Origin: Helicostylum pulchrum
Taxonomy: Eukaryota > Mucoromycota > Mucoromycetes > Mucorales > Mucoraceae
NCBI GenBank assembly: GCA_025677825.1
Contig: JAIXMO010000030.1
Location: 337,934 to 401,933 of the forward strand
Direction: 5' to 3'
Length of the DNA: 64,000 nucleotides
Shown here in pieces: positions 24,167 to 38,161 of this stretch (position 1 is the first letter of the stretch; every line of letters starts with the position of its first letter). Below the pieces are notes generated by a model. That model made no database searches, was not told the origin of the DNA, and saw only the letters and a program-made list of their open reading frames with translations. Made by a program: the position numbers and the translations under genes.

Positions 24167-27100
24167 ATGAAGGACAATACTATTCCTCTTGAACTGAATA
24201 CTGGTCAAGGAGCCAATCGGTTCAAGGTATGTTATTTTTTTCTGCTTTTATTATTCCTAGGCACTGCACAGTAACTTACCTAGCCCCCCTTTTTTTGTAG
24301 TATCAAACCTTTAAAACTAGAGTTGAAAGTATTAAGGTTGACGTCGTACGTAGATCTAGAGTAGTTGACGATGAACCCGATCAACATGGTTCCTTTTTTT
24401 ATGAAGCATTGGACCAATGGAAAGATTTAAATTGTACCCGAAACTTTAAAGACTTTGCTAAGGAAATTACTCCTCTTGTCAAATCTTTACCTTCCATCAT
24501 TTACCACAAGGAACAAATTATCAGCATTCTCGAGACACACTTGAAAGTAAAGGACAGCATGGCTTTGGATGGTCTCTTGGATTTAGTAACTAAACTTGCC
24601 AAAGATTTGGAAGGCGAATTCTACCCTTATTATCCTCGTTTATTATCATGTGTAATTCCTTTAGTCTATCATCAAGATATCAAGTTATTGGAGGTACGTT
24701 GAATTTGCTCGAATACATCCGACAAAAAATACTAATTTATTTCTTTTTACAGAGTGTCTTTAATTGTATTGCCTATCTTTTCAAATTCCTTTCTAGACAA
24801 ATTCTTCCTGACTTGAGCGAGACATTTGAGTAGGTTTTTTTTTATATTCTTTTTTACAGCTATATGTATATAATTAACCAAACTTTTTTTTTATTAGTTT
24901 ATTAGCACCTTTATTAGGTGAAGATAATCAAGCTAAACCTTATGTTCGTCATTTCACTGCTGAAGCATTTGCCTTTTTATTACGTAAAGCACGTGCTGCC
25001 GATTTAACAAATATTATCAAACATATCCTTAATGCATTGAGAGCAGAACCCTCTGAACAATTCGAAGAAGGTTTGGCCATGTTGTTTTTCGAATCTATCA
25101 AGGTAAATATAATATATTGATTGTTTGATGATGATATACTAACCGAGATTTGCGTATATAATAGCAAATTGATCATCGTCTTCATTCTAGAGGTGAATCG
25201 ATTTATAAGGAACTTTTGATCCAATCTTATGAAGAAGATGTAGAAATTGAGGATTTATCTAGCAACGCTATTCTCAGTCTTGTCACTAGCACTACCCTTT
25301 TAACACTTCATCATACTTATAGGCAACATTATACACCTATTGTGGATATCGTTTTGAGCGAGTTGGATAAACAATTAAAAGCAAAGAATATTGATGAAAA
25401 GAACCTTTGTATTCAAATGTCTGTTTTAAACATGTTTGTTACAGTACGTAAGGGTAGTCGTGTTGCTGATTTTAAACCTATTATTTCTCGCCTTCAAGAA
25501 TTTACAAAGATCATTTTCAGCCAAAAGAATTACTACAACTACACCTATACACAAATTCTTCGTACCATCACTGGTACTTTGTTCCACGGATCTCTTGAAG
25601 TTGTTGTTAGTGGTAGTCGTGTTATTTTGGAAACACTTCAAAGCTTTGATGATATCGAACTTGTTTATGGATTCTATCTTTCTTTGGCTAAATTAGGCTG
25701 GCCCAATTATACGCAAATTTGTTTACCTTATATCATCAAATACACAACTAGTCATTTTGAAGGTCGTGCCTTTGAGACTATTTTATTCTTGTCCGAGATC
25801 CTCTCTACCAAGGCATTGAAATTAAATTCTGGATCCTTATCTTCATCTCTTACTGCTGATGGTTTATTACGTCTTCCTGCTGCCGATAAGAACAAAAAAT
25901 CTATGGTTGGAGGTATTTTGGAGATTATGAGCTCTGAATTAAATTGGGCAGAAGAGAGAGATATTTTAAACGCTACCGACATGAAGGTAAATATATATAA
26001 ACAAGAACAATTAATTAATAGAAAAAAAAGCTAACCTTTTTTTTATATATAGTCTGATGAATCTAAAATGTCCGCACTTAGTATTTTAGCATCTGCTCTT
26101 CGTATTTTACCTAGAGTTCAAGTTTCAGTCGATAAAGTGTTTAATGTATTGATGTCATTATTTAACTCACTTACCAGCTTTTTGAAAAAGGATATCGAAA
26201 ATGACGAGCTTATCGAAACACCTTATGTATTAGCACACAAGAATTTTGTATTAGCATCACTTTTAGGTCTTGTGATTGAGTCTTTGGCTGGTATCGCAGC
26301 TCATAACCCAGCTGTTCTGGAAGAGATGAAGGAAAACCATGAAAAACTTGTAGAGGAAGTATTAGTGAATTATTCCAGCAACGAAGTTATTCTCTCTGGT
26401 ATCTTTGGTTATTTAGATCTTTTACATTCTGGGTAAGTGTTTAAAACGAGGGAGAAAAAAAAAAGAGCAACGGGCTTATTCATTTTTATTTTTATTTTAC
26501 TCTGGTAGCCTTGCCGATAAAGAAAAGTTTTCTTTACAAACTTTGGAAACACTTTATCCTATCTTAAAGTCAAACCTTAGCTCATATCACCGTAACTGTC
26601 GTTTGAATACACTCAAGATTCTTGCCTTGTACGATCAACCATTAATGAAGAAGGATGCTGACCACAAGACTGATGAAGTATGTGATATTGCTCGTCTTGC
26701 TTTAAATATGGAACAAGTTGACGCCAACTTCAAGGAATTCCGTGATAAAGTTATCTTTATTCAAAAATTAAACCTCGTCACCAGTTCTAGACGTACACCC
26801 GATATGTATGCCGATTTCGCACCTCGCTTGAGTTTGGGTATCTTGACAGTTAATTTGCGTCCTCTTTGGGATGAAGCTAAAAAGATCTTGATTACCTTTT
26901 CGCAAGTTAACCCAGAAATGTATTGGAATTTACTTTTCGCTGAAATTACAAAATTCGAGGATGAAAAGAACTTGGTTTGTGATGGTTTCACTCGTCCTGT
27001 TTTAGTAAAGCTGAACACACCTGATGAAGCAGTAAATGGAAACGCCACAAAGACCGGAAAGATCTCTTTCGAGTGTCCTACTTTAAATAACTTTTTACAC

Positions 27101-30100
27101 GTTGAAAATAGATCTTGGTCTATCATGAAGGGTGAAAGAGCTCAAAGTTTAGCTTTATTGTTTGCTGAGGTAAGAAGGATATACATATACATATAATGTT
27201 TACAAGACAATTAACAGGTTATCTTTTTTTTCTTTCCTAGTTGAGTAAACAAGAACCCGGTCATATGGATTTCTGGAACTACTACAACATGCTTCTCACT
27301 ATCTTGAAGGAAACTCCTACCATTACAGAAAGTAAGGGAAGAAACTTGGTTACTGTTTTCTTTGACTTTTTGGAAAACGAATTCAGATCTACACCTGAAG
27401 AAGAAGATGGTGAAGACGAGAATGAAGATGAAGACGAGAATAAAAGTCAATTACATATTTTACAACATAACAGTAAGATCACCAAGGCCAAGATGGCTAG
27501 CTGGCTTTCTCTTTTCTCTGTCTTTAAGAATACCAAGAGTGTCTATAGAACTCAAGATTTAAATGCTGCCTTTATGCGTATTATCGCTATGGGTGATAGC
27601 AAACTTCAAAGCGCTGCTCTCGAATGTATCTTTACTTGGAAGGATCCCAATATTAAGCCTTATGCTGATAACCTTCGTAACTTACTTGACGATATTAAAT
27701 TCCGTGATGAACTTGCCACATTTATTCAAAACGAAGAACAAATTCAAATTGATCCTGCTCATCGTGATGGTTTAATGCCTGTTGTTATGCGTGTTCTCTA
27801 TGGTCGTTTAATTCAAAGAAACAAGGGATCTAACAAGAGTAGTAAAAATGCTCGTAGAAAGATTATCTTGGGTGGTATCTCTTGCTGTAAGACTAATGAA
27901 ATTAGATACTTTATTGATCTTGCATTGGAACCATTTATGGGTATTCTTGCCCTTCCTGGTCTTGAAACAGATCAAGATGGTGGTGTCACCAAGTTTGAAT
28001 TTGCTGCTGAAGGTAGACAAATCATTGAAACTATTGCTTGGAGAAAGCAAACTGGTCTTTTGAACTTGTTGGAAGATACTATTAAGCAATTTGCCTCTCA
28101 TATCTTACCTTTCCTTCCTGACCTTCTCAAGGTTGTCTTGTATATTATCAATTTTGTTCATAGTCATGGTTCTAGTGATGCTATGGAAATCGATGGCCAA
28201 GAGGTCTCTGACCAAAGTTCCAAGTCCAAGGAAATGAAGGCTTTGGCATTGAAGCGTATTGTTGATATGTTCAAGATCAACGGTAACTTTAACTTCACTG
28301 CTTTCCTCCCCGCCATGTTCTCTGCGTTCATCTCTCCTCGTCTTGCTACTTTACCTTCTGATAGTTCTCAAGATATGTCCTCTCTTGTTAACCTCTTTTT
28401 GGTTTGGTCAAAGAAGACCGAATATGCCAATTACCTTGTTGACTATGACGCAAGACTTATTCCTCAACTTGTCGCTACATTATCCGTCAAGAGCTTAAAC
28501 GAGCATGTTCTTCATGTCTTGTTAGAAATCTTGGAATCAATTTTACAACTTTGTGATGAAGAGATGGAAATTGATGGTCAACCTACACTCAAGGAAAAAC
28601 TTATTATTCCTCACGTCGATCTTATTCTTAACGATCTTAAATACCGTCTTACAGAATCCAAGGATGATACCAAATTCGGTACAGGTAGATACTCTGTTCG
28701 TGAAATCTCCATTGCAGCTCGTGTAGCTCCCTACACAAAGAACGGTGAACAAGCAGCCACTATTATTGAACTCTTGTTACCTAGTTTAAAGAAACCTTCT
28801 CGTACTATTCCTGAAAAATCAAAGCAAGATATCTTTACTATCTGGGCTAGATTTATTCGTATTGTACCTGGGTTTGAAGTTGGCTCTACTCTTTATCATC
28901 ATTACTATGTTATGGCTTCATCTATGTTTGCTACTGCTTACTCTCGTGAAAGTCGTCTTGGTTTATTAGATGTTTTCCGTGCCTTTGCTGATATCAACCC
29001 TGAACTTGTCAAGGTCAATGAATTATTAGCCATGTTGAATTCTTACTCTACTAAGCGTATTGATCAACCTGATTACGATACGATGCTTGATGCTCTCAGT
29101 GCTATTTCCGAAACCTATTGCGAGACATTCAACGTCCATCAATGGCTTCCCGTGTTACATCAATTGACACATTGTATGCATGATGCTGAAGAAATGGCCA
29201 TTCGTGGTACAGCTACTCATTGTATGTCACAATTCTTAAAGGTGACCAGTACGAAGGAAGATGAAGAAGAGAAGCGTAAGATGATTGGTTATGTTAACCA
29301 TGTTATTTACCCTGCTATCAAGCGTGGTCTTCGCTCTCGTGTTGAACTTGTTCGTATGGAATTCACCTCTTTATTATGTGCCTGTATTCGTACTTTCCCC
29401 GAATTATCCATCTTTGAAGATATGGTTCCTTTGCTTGGTGACGGTGACGAAGAAGTTAATTTCTTTAACAATGTTTATCATATGCAAATTCATCGTCGTG
29501 TACGTGCTTTGCTTCGTCTTGCTGAATATGCCGTTGAGGAAAAACTCAAGGTTGCTACCATCAACAATATCTTCGTACCTATCATCTCTGCGTTCTTTAA
29601 CGAAAGTGACCGTACTGTAGATCACAATTTACTTCATCAATGTACTTTGACATTATCTGCATTAACCAAGATTCTTCCTTGGAACCATTACTACCGTATC
29701 TTACAAACCTATTTGGCTTATATTAAGGAGGACAATGAAAAGGAAAAGGTCTTTGTACGTGTTGTTATTGGTATCTTGGATGCTTTCCATTTCGATCTTC
29801 AACATATTGAATTGTCTGATGAAACCGTTCAAAAGATTATGGGTCGTCAAAAGGTCCGTATTCAATACTTGACTCAAGATGAAATTGTAAAGCAAGCTGC
29901 CAAGGATGCTGGTATTGAAGAACCCAAGCCCGAAGTTGTACAAGAAGAAGAGGAAGGAGAAGAAGCTGTTGTGGCTGAACCTGAAGTCAAGGATAAATCC
30001 GAAAAGATTCATGATACACTTGTCGCCAAGGTCTTGCCTGAATTAAATAATCTCTTGAATAACAATAAGAGCAGAAAGTCCGTTATTGTACGTGTTCCTC

Positions 30101-33020
30101 TTGCTCTCGGTATCGCTAAACTCTTGTGTCATCTCCCTGAAAAGTCTAAGCGTATTAATTTACCTGGTCTCTTAACTTCTGTATGTCACATTATTCGTAG
30201 TAGAGCTCAAGATGTCAGAGACATTACACGTGAAACATTGATCAAGATCAGTGCTTTCTTGGGTCCCTCTTATTTTAGTTACATTGTAAAGGAACTTCGC
30301 GGTGCACTTTCCAAGGGTTATGAGATGCATGTTTTGGGTTACACCGTCAATGCACTTATTCTTGATATGATGCCTCGATTAAAGGTCGGTGATCTTGATT
30401 ACTGTTTACCTGCCATCGTTGATGTGCTTGTTGGTGATATATTTGGTGCCACCGGTCAAGAAAAGGACAAGGATGAAATGACAGGTAAGATCAAGGAAGC
30501 CAAGAGTCGTCGTAGTCCTGCGTCTTTTGAATTGATCTCCAAGATTGTTCATTTCACTCACGTTGGTTTACTTTTGGTTCCTCTCAAGGATATCATGTCT
30601 AATACCGAAAGCAGCCGTATCCTTAAAAAGGTTGAAGATCTTCTTCGTCGTATTGCACTTGGTCTTGTTCAAAACCCTGAATTTGAATCAGTAGAATTAC
30701 TTGATTTTGCATTTGGTTTGATTTCTGAAAGTTTAGAAGACTTTAAGGCCAAGGAAAAGGTCAAGGTTGTCAAGACTCAAAAGGAACTTAATTTCGAAGT
30801 ACAAATGAAGCGTATCATGGTTGAACCTGTTGACTATTATCGTGCCAATGCTTATCGATTTGTTTTCTTTGGTCTTAGTTTGTTGTCTAGTGCACTCAAA
30901 AAGACCAAGTTGGACTTAAACAATAACGCATATGTTTCTCGTTTGCGTAAGTTGATTAATGCCGTTGGTAATGTATTGTATGCTACACAATCTGCAAATG
31001 TTGTACTCGCTGCTCGTATCATGTGCCACTTTATTGCTATGAAGCTTCCCAATACCGAGACAGCTGTTAAGGTATCAATCGATAGATCGTTTGCATTAAT
31101 TAAATCCTCCGGTGGATCTCAAACTACAGTTGTTCAAGCTTGTTTAAGATTATTAACTGTCTGTATTCGTGACCATGAAAAATCTACATTGACAGAACCT
31201 CAATTGACATATATCCTCAACTTTGTCCGTCCTGATATGGAAGAAATTGAACGTCAAGGTACTATCTTTGCTTTGGTCCGTGCTATTATCTCTCGTAAGT
31301 TTATGGCCCCTGAGATGTACGAATTAATGGACTCCATTTCTAACATTATGGTAACCAACCAAAGTCGTGAAATTCGTGAACAAGCCCGTTCAGTCTACTT
31401 TATGTTCTTGATGGATTACCCTCAAGGTAAGGGACGTCTCAAGACTCAAATGAGTTTTATCGTCAAGAATTTGGAATATGTATTTGAAACCGGTCGTGAA
31501 TCCATCATGGAATTGTTACATCATATTATTTCCAAGTTTGGTGAGGAAGTGCTTTCTGAATTCGCTGATTCCATCTTCTTTGCACTTGTTATGCGTTTAA
31601 TTAACGATGAATCTCCCAAGTGTCGTGAAATGGCCGCTGCTTTAATCAAGACTCTTTTAGCTCGTAGTACAGAACGTATGCCTACTATTTACAAGTTGTT
31701 GAACAAATGGCTTAGTGAAAGCGATAAGATGAGTTTGCAAAGAGCTGCTTGTCAAGTCTATGGTTTAGCTATAGAAACGTTCGGTACTCAAGTCCGTCCT
31801 CAAGCCGCTGGTTTAATTAAGCGTCTTGCTGTTATTTTGGATGCTAGTAGACAACGCGCTGAAGAATTGGCTACTGAAGAAGAAGACAAGTTCGATGAAG
31901 ATGGTATGGATATTGATATCCAATGGGAAGTTACTTACTATGCTATCAAGACATTTGCCAAGATCACCACTACATTCCCCAAGATTGTTTATGATGCCGA
32001 GACCGAGCCTGTCTGGCGTGGTGTTCAATACATGTTATTGTACCCTCACTCTTGGATTCGTTCTTCTGCCGCTAGATTGTATGGTGCTTACTTTGCTGGT
32101 ATTGATGCTGAAACACGTCAAGTCAAGGAAACCTCTACCAAATGTACTTATTTGGATAAGGATACACTTCGTGGATTAGCTTCAGACTTTTTAGAGCAAT
32201 TAAAGAGTGCTTATGTAACACAAGAACAAGCAGATCAAATTGTCAAGAATTTGTTCTTTATTGGTAAATGTTTCTACTACATGCCTGATGAAGAGGATGT
32301 AGAGGGTGAAGCTGGTGAGGATATCAAGATTGATGATGCAAAGGATGAAGTGGTTGATGAAGAGACAAAAACTGCTGAAGTTCAAGCTGCTATTGCAAAG
32401 ATTTCTGAAGAGGCTCATAAGAGATCTCTTAACTGGTTGTTTAGAAAGGCATCATTTGATGCTCGTGGCGCAGCTATTAGAAAGATTAAGAGTGCTATTA
32501 TTCTTGTAAGTTATCCCCTTTCCACACACACACACAAACATACATGTATGTAGATGATTGACAAGTTTCTTTTTTATATATAGCGTTCAACTATCTTTAA
32601 ATGGTTTGCTGCCATGTGTAATACAATGACTGCAGAAGAATTACCGCCTTACTTGATGCCTGTTGTTGCACCTATTTACCGTACTGTAAATGATGAACAA
32701 AACAAGGCAGCTGGTTTTGGTAAGTTGATTTATATGTGTATATATTTTTTTCGAAAAGGATACTAATAATTATTTAATTTATTACAGAGGAACTTCAACA
32801 ACTTGGTAATGAAATTCTCGGTTTACTTCAAACTAAGGCTGGACCTACCATTTATTTCGCGGTTTACCAACGTGTTCGTCAACAAGTCATCAAGAGTAGA
32901 GAAGAACGTAAGGCCAAGGATGCTATCTTGGCAATCACTAACCCTGCTCTTGCTGCCAAGCGTAAGCTCGAAAAGCATCATCGATCTCAACAATCTAAAA
33001 AGAAGCGTACTCGCCTCTAA
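24167..33020 (+). CDS. UTP20: Utp20, small-subunit processome scaffold
   Basis: Very large alpha-solenoid (HEAT-like) protein needed for early 18S pre-rRNA processing in the nucleolus. Ten exons: 24167-24226, 24301-24693, 24753-24829, 24898-25102, 25165-25986, 26053-26432, 26509-27169, 27241-32505, 32584-32719, 32788-33020; 2743 aa (human 2785, yeast 2493). N-terminal NRFKYQTFKTRVESIKVDVV matches the family start. Later landmarks are VRHFTAEAFAFLLRKAR, DLTRNP-type helical repeats throughout, and the basic tail HHRSQQSKKKRTRL resembling a nuclear/nucleolar signal. Acidic inserts (EEDGEDENEDEDEN; EEEEGEEAVVAEPE) interrupt the solenoid. Introns are concentrated at both ends, leaving a single 5.3-kb central exon. 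The ATG at 24167 has a good context and matches the family N-terminus. Confidence 0.95.
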
Positions 33021-34063
33021 AACAATTCCCCCCATACACACTCACTCACACATCACTACTGTATTTTTCCTTTTTTTTAGCAACAAAAAAAAAAAAATAG
33101 AAAAAAAGATAATATACTTCATGTTCAAAATTGTATAGATTAAAATAAAATAAAATGAACATCATATAATAATTTATAAAGTAAATTCGTCTCTCCCTTT
33201 TTTTTTTTTTTTTTGACAGATAGTTTAAGTGGATATATACATATTTAGGAAAACAATGCATGCTTCACTTTGTGTCATAGATACGACTCCCTTTAATAGA
33301 CGCTAATCAAATTGCGTGCAAAAGGAAAAAAAAACTCCTTACTACGTATGTAAATTTAACAGGAGTATTTAGTGGCAGATCGTCGTCTCAGCGTCATTAC
33401 ACCCTTTTTAATTGTGCCGATCAAAGCTTGACGTATGAAATGATGTGATATCAAGAGCTAGGCTTCAAAAATAAAAATAAAAAAGAAGAGATGCTTAAGA
33501 TCTAGAACGAAATGAATATGTTGATATATATTATTTTTTTCAAACATTATGTTTACTTCCCCCTACCTGGCCTCTGGAAGTTTGCATGCGGGAATTTACG
33601 CGTCAGCTGGAGGAGAGGAGTCTCATGTATGAATTAAATGAATAGAACGTGACATTAGCCTGTATGTATTTTGGGTACTTTGACACCCATTCATATATAT
33701 ATATATTTTTTACCAAAATACAAAAGTACATAGATGATTCCAGAGTTTTATTTTAATAATAAAACTCACGAGAGAGAAAGAAAAAAAAAACTACCGTTAT
33801 CTCTACGGCAAAAATATTCGGTTCAAAGGTACCATTGTTTATACATCGGATGACTTGATGTATCATACGGCCTGTAAATAGAGACATCATGATGGCTTGG
33901 AGAGAATTTCATGTACATTGGATTTTGCATGTAATTAAAACATAATGGATTTGTTCTCTTCGATAGAATGGCATAATACTTATCAAGTAATTACAAGTAT
34001 CTCGATGAACTAGTACGAGACGTGCACGCAATTAATAATAATAAGATAAACCCCCCTCCCCGT

Positions 34064-34102
<39 letters not shown>

Positions 34103-34399
34103 ATGTATAACTGGTACAATGAAAAAACGTATTTTTTTGCTGTCATATTAATCGATTGTATAGTTAACTAAATGCAAATAAGTAAGGAGCATTAATCACT
34201 TGCATTCACCGTGTGACTTTATCGAGCCCAAAAAAAAAAGAAAAAGATAAACAAACAAATAGTTATAAAGTTAACTGTTCAAGCTAATGAGCCCAAGCTT
34301 CTTTATCAGTATCTTTATAGGTGGAGAGGAAAGAAAAAGTCTAATTATTTATTTATACGAATATATACAGTGTTTGTTTGTTATGAGGGGGGTAAATGA
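33021..34399. other. Convergent intergenic region, no gene seen
   Basis: Lies between the 3' ends of UTP20 and the Alba-like gene. Contains A and T homopolymers (a T run of about 30 near 34068-34097) and a short (AT)n near 33700. No ORF or RNA gene supported. Confidence 0.5.
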
Positions 34400-34892
34400 T
34401 TATACATAGATATCAGGACCAGTGGGAGGTTGATGACCGGACGTTGCATCTAATTCAGGCATCTCTTCAAAAGAAAGATAGATCATGATGACAGGCACCT
34501 TTTTATTTATTTCAACGCTGTCCAACTCTTTATCTGTTGTGGGGTCCCATTGTTCAACAACTGACGCGCTTCCAATTTGAGTGTACTGGTGTAAAGTACC
34601 TTGCATCTTTCTTTTAATCATCTCCACTACCGTCACTGTTTTATTGACGTTTTGGCCTTTTCCGACTATAACAATATGTTTCTTTTTTTCTTCCTACAAG
34701 TAATAATAAAAATGTTTTAACATTTACGACAATAGTAGACTTTTTTATTATTATTATTTATTACCTGCAGTAACTTGAGAGCGACGTCTACATAAGTAGG
34801 GATTTTACTGTGACTAATTCTAACTTCGTTATCAGCAGGGGCCTTCTGATTCTCACTGACCACATTTTTAGAAGTTCTTTTGTAATCTTCCA
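34400..34892 (-). CDS. Alba-domain protein, Rpp25/Pop6-like RNase P/MRP subunit
   Basis: Exons 34892-34765 and 34693-34400. The protein (about 140 aa) is nearly all Alba domain: VRISHSKIPTYVDVALKLLQ, KKKHIVIVGKGQNVNKTVTV, VEMIKRKMQGTLHQYTQIGS. The exposed GKG loop is the RNA/DNA-contacting element of Alba proteins. In fungi and animals such proteins are subunits of RNase P and RNase MRP (Rpp25/Pop6), processing pre-tRNA and pre-rRNA. The upstream exon edge begins TGGAAGATTAC, so an A as last base of a preceding exon would create an ATG split by an intron (MEDYKRTSKNVV). A donor of the form A|GTAAGTATT at 35575 could supply it across a 682-nt intron. The start is therefore inferred. Confidence 0.8.
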
Positions 34893-36274
34893 CTAGAAAT
34901 AATAATATAGGTTAGTTTACAACATATTAAATTGACTTCTCTTTTTTTTTTTGAAAAGAAAAAAAAAGGGTTAAGGTTGTTCAGAATAGTGTATTTTGTC
35001 TCATACGAATCAGTCATACATAAAAAAGTTTCTCTGTTTCTATTGATTTCAGTATTCAATCTTATATATACCACATCAAAAAATAGCCCGAATTCAAGTT
35101 GCTTTTACAAGAATACAGAAATATATTTTGATATGGTTTTTGTGGTTAAATCTGTCTTTTGTGAATCCACCCAAAAATTCAAAATACTAACGAATACTTG
35201 GGTTCAGAAACAAAAGAGTAATAAAAAAAATAAAAAAAATGTCGAGCCATCCTTTACCGTCAATATGCTAACTAGAACACAGGCGGTCTAACAATGACTG
35301 CAAAAGTAATGTGAATATGAATGTGTATATCACACTACTTTCCTTGGTTTAATCTATGTTTGGCCTTACGCTACTTCATTCACATCTAAAAATGAAGAAC
35401 AAGATTTCAAACAATATTTTCGGATTCAAAAAAGTTGCGATTGATGTGTGCATAAAAATAGAAACGCGAGAAATATGACTGAAATATCGAACCTTTTACG
35501 TCTTCATCATACAAAACCTAACCCTTTTTTTTTTTTTTTTTTTGTGTATGTGTGTGTATTGACATAATACTTACTTTTATTTTGCTACCCTATAAAGAAG
35601 GTGTCAACAGAAAAATAAAAAAAATTAACGCGTATGAAGTTTTTTTCATAACAGTCACGAAGTAAAAAAAAGAGGTGATATTTCTTAAACCGGAGCGTCC
35701 AGGTACTCCGCTTGTTGTACCTTGAACGACCCCCTTTGGTTTCTTTGTTAATGTTTGACAGTAAAAAGAAATATAATTTAGGGCGAAATAACGACAATGA
35801 TAAGTTGAATTATTGCTCCTTTATTTCGCCACCTCTTTTTAGTATCCGAGCATTACTTTTTTACAAGTAAACACAAAAAAAGGGAGGCGGAAAAAAAAAA
35901 AAAAGTGTACTATACGTTGGTGCCACGTTTTACATGTAGTAGTAGTAGTAGTAGTAGATAAGACTAAAAAAAAAGTAAAAAAAAAGAGAGAAAAAAAAAC
36001 AAGGTTTTAAATATGCTGTTTATACTTGATAATAATAGAATCTGTAATTCTATTGTCACTTAATATAAATCAACATGACAAAGAAGACTTTTGTTGTTGT
36101 TTCTGCTTGAGATCCAAAAATAGCTGTGCAGCTTTCAGGGGGATTCAAATATATAAAAATATAAATACACGTATAACTTGATATTATTTTTCCCTCTTTT
36201 TTTTTTTTTTTTTTTTTTTCTCTTTTTTTACTTTTTTTTACTTTTTTTTCTTTCTCTGTATATATAATATAATA
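34893..36274. other. Upstream region shared by the Alba-like and LRR genes
   Basis: Divergent intergenic region. It may contain the non-coding first exon of the Alba-like gene ending at 35575, and the promoter of the LRR gene: a T/CT-rich stretch 36190-36252 followed by tatataatataata just before the ATG. An AGT/GTA microsatellite of about 7 units lies at 35937-35957. No other gene supported. Confidence 0.45.
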
Positions 36275-37682
36275 ATGGGACAAGGTGAAAGTAAATTTAA
36301 AGGTTCATTCGCATTTGGATACCTGGACGAATCTCCAGCAGTAGCAGCAGCAGCAGCATCAGTAATAAGGAAAATGTCGAGTGAAGAACGAGATGATTAC
36401 TTATTGCAGAATCCTCAAGGATACGGTTTTAATAAATATCGTCATCATCGTGACTCTGGCTATTATGATCAAAGTTTACAAGTAGACCTGAATTACATAG
36501 ATAATACATATTATTCTACCAGTACAACAATAACAACAACAACAACAACAACAGGTGACAATCAACAACAAGTGGAGGAAATAGAAGAAGAAAATAATCA
36601 AGCTCAGATTTCATTTGCCGATGTATTCGAAGCTTCAGCTGATAAAAGTTTACGACAAGTGTATTTATCAAATAGATCTATACATAGGCTTAGTCCCAAT
36701 ATAGGAATGTTAACAATGATTCGTAAATTAGATTTGTAAGTACTACAAAAGTGGCAAAAATAAAATAGGAGAGATGCAGGAGAAAGACTAACAATATAAT
36801 AGATCAAGCAATCACTTGACTGAATTACCTGAATCTATTGGATATATGCAAAACTTGGAAACATTATGTATTGCAAAAAACAAGTTGAAGTCATTACCAG
36901 ATACCATTGGATACCTATCAAATCTATTAGAATTCGACATCTCTTTTAACCAATTACAAGTATTGACACCTTGTATCAGTTACCTTGAAAAGTTAAAGAT
37001 ATTATCACTCGCATACAATCAATTACAGTATTTACCAAATCATATCAGTGGTCTATCAAGTTTAATATCACTCGATTTAACTAGAAATCCATTAAAAGTA
37101 TTACCCGCTGAAATATCAAAATTACCGTATTTGCGTCGTATTCGTCTTGAAGATTGTCCTTTTAAAACTGATTTAGTCTATTCATTAAAGCATGATCCTC
37201 CTACTTTACTTGAAATCTGTGCTAGAAACATTCGTAAATCCGAAAATAATGGTAATATTAATTATCAACAACAGTTACCGCTGCATTTATCAAACTATAT
37301 TCAATCTGCAAAATCATGTACTTCCTGTCATGGTCCTTATTATGATTCGTTTGTGTTACGTGGAAGGTTAATGGAAAAGACTGATATGCATATACCTTTA
37401 GAATACACACTTTGTTCTGCTCATTGGTCAGACGCCGATGATCGTATCCTTAGTATGTTTAGTACTCAGCCCTCTACTACTACACAAGTAGTACATCAAC
37501 CCTATAGACCTAAACTACCTTGTCCACCCAAATCTTTTGACCCATTGTCTACCACCACCATCACTACTCGTAAAAGGCATCAATTAACCACTGTCGATAA
37601 TCAACTCGTACCTGCTAAAACAAATCAAAATCATCAATCCAGATTCAACACTCTAACTTCAAAGTTTAAATCGCCTTGGTGA
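36275..37682 (+). CDS. Leucine-rich-repeat protein with possible N-myristoylation site
   Basis: Two exons, 36275-36735 and 36803-37682; 446 aa. N-terminus MGQGESK fits an N-myristoylation signal (Gly2, Ser6), so the protein may be anchored at membranes. Residues 25-35 are an Ala run and about 85-93 a Thr run, both from triplet repeats. From about residue 127 there are six to seven SHOC2-type LRRs of 23 residues (LPESIGYMQNLETLCIAKNK, LPDTIGYLSNLLEFDISFNQ, LPNHISGLSSLISLDLTRNP). After the LRRs comes a cysteine/histidine pair of clusters (CTSCHGPYYDSF; LCSAHWSDADDR) that may bind zinc, then a Ser/Thr/Pro-rich basic tail. Plant intracellular Ras-group and SHOC2-like LRR proteins are the nearest general type. 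Specific role unknown. Confidence 0.8.
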
Positions 37683-38161
37683 TAAAAAGAAAAACCACCT
37701 TTTTTTTATATTGTATTTTGTCTCATGTATTACTTCTTTCTTTTTTTTTTTTTTTTTGTTATACCCACACACACACACCCTTTTTTCCTCGCGTAGATTT
37801 TTATATATACCATTATTAAAATAAATATACATCTTTTTTTTTATATGTGTACACTAAAAAAAAAAAAAAGCTCTTTTTATTTCTGTGTGTGATTGTCAAG
37901 AGAAAAACACACACACACACAGGCTATAAATATATAATTCGATTTCGCGATTGTATCCAATTGCGTACAAATCATCAATGTTTGGGTATTAACCACGTTT
38001 AGATTCGTTGTATAACGGTCCCACCTTTGACAATATTAACCCTATCGAATCAAATCATTTCCTGTTTTAACTAACTAATTTGCATATAAATATTCGTACC
38101 TTTTTTATTATTATTATTAGTATCGTTATTTTTTTACCCTTTCCTTTCTTTTTTTTTTGTG
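37683..38161. other. Short intergenic region, promoter of the lyase gene
   Basis: 3' flank of the LRR gene and 5' flank of the lyase gene, with several (CA)n and T tracts. A tttgcatataaatattcg element at about 38080-38097 is the likely TATA box, about 70 bp upstream of the lyase ATG. Confidence 0.4.

Noticed and set aside
27241..32505. Many ORFs on other frames inside UTP20 (for example 29285-29620, 31826-32179, 29701-30012 minus)
   Set aside because: Shadows of the long coding exon; codon bias and homology support only the main frame.
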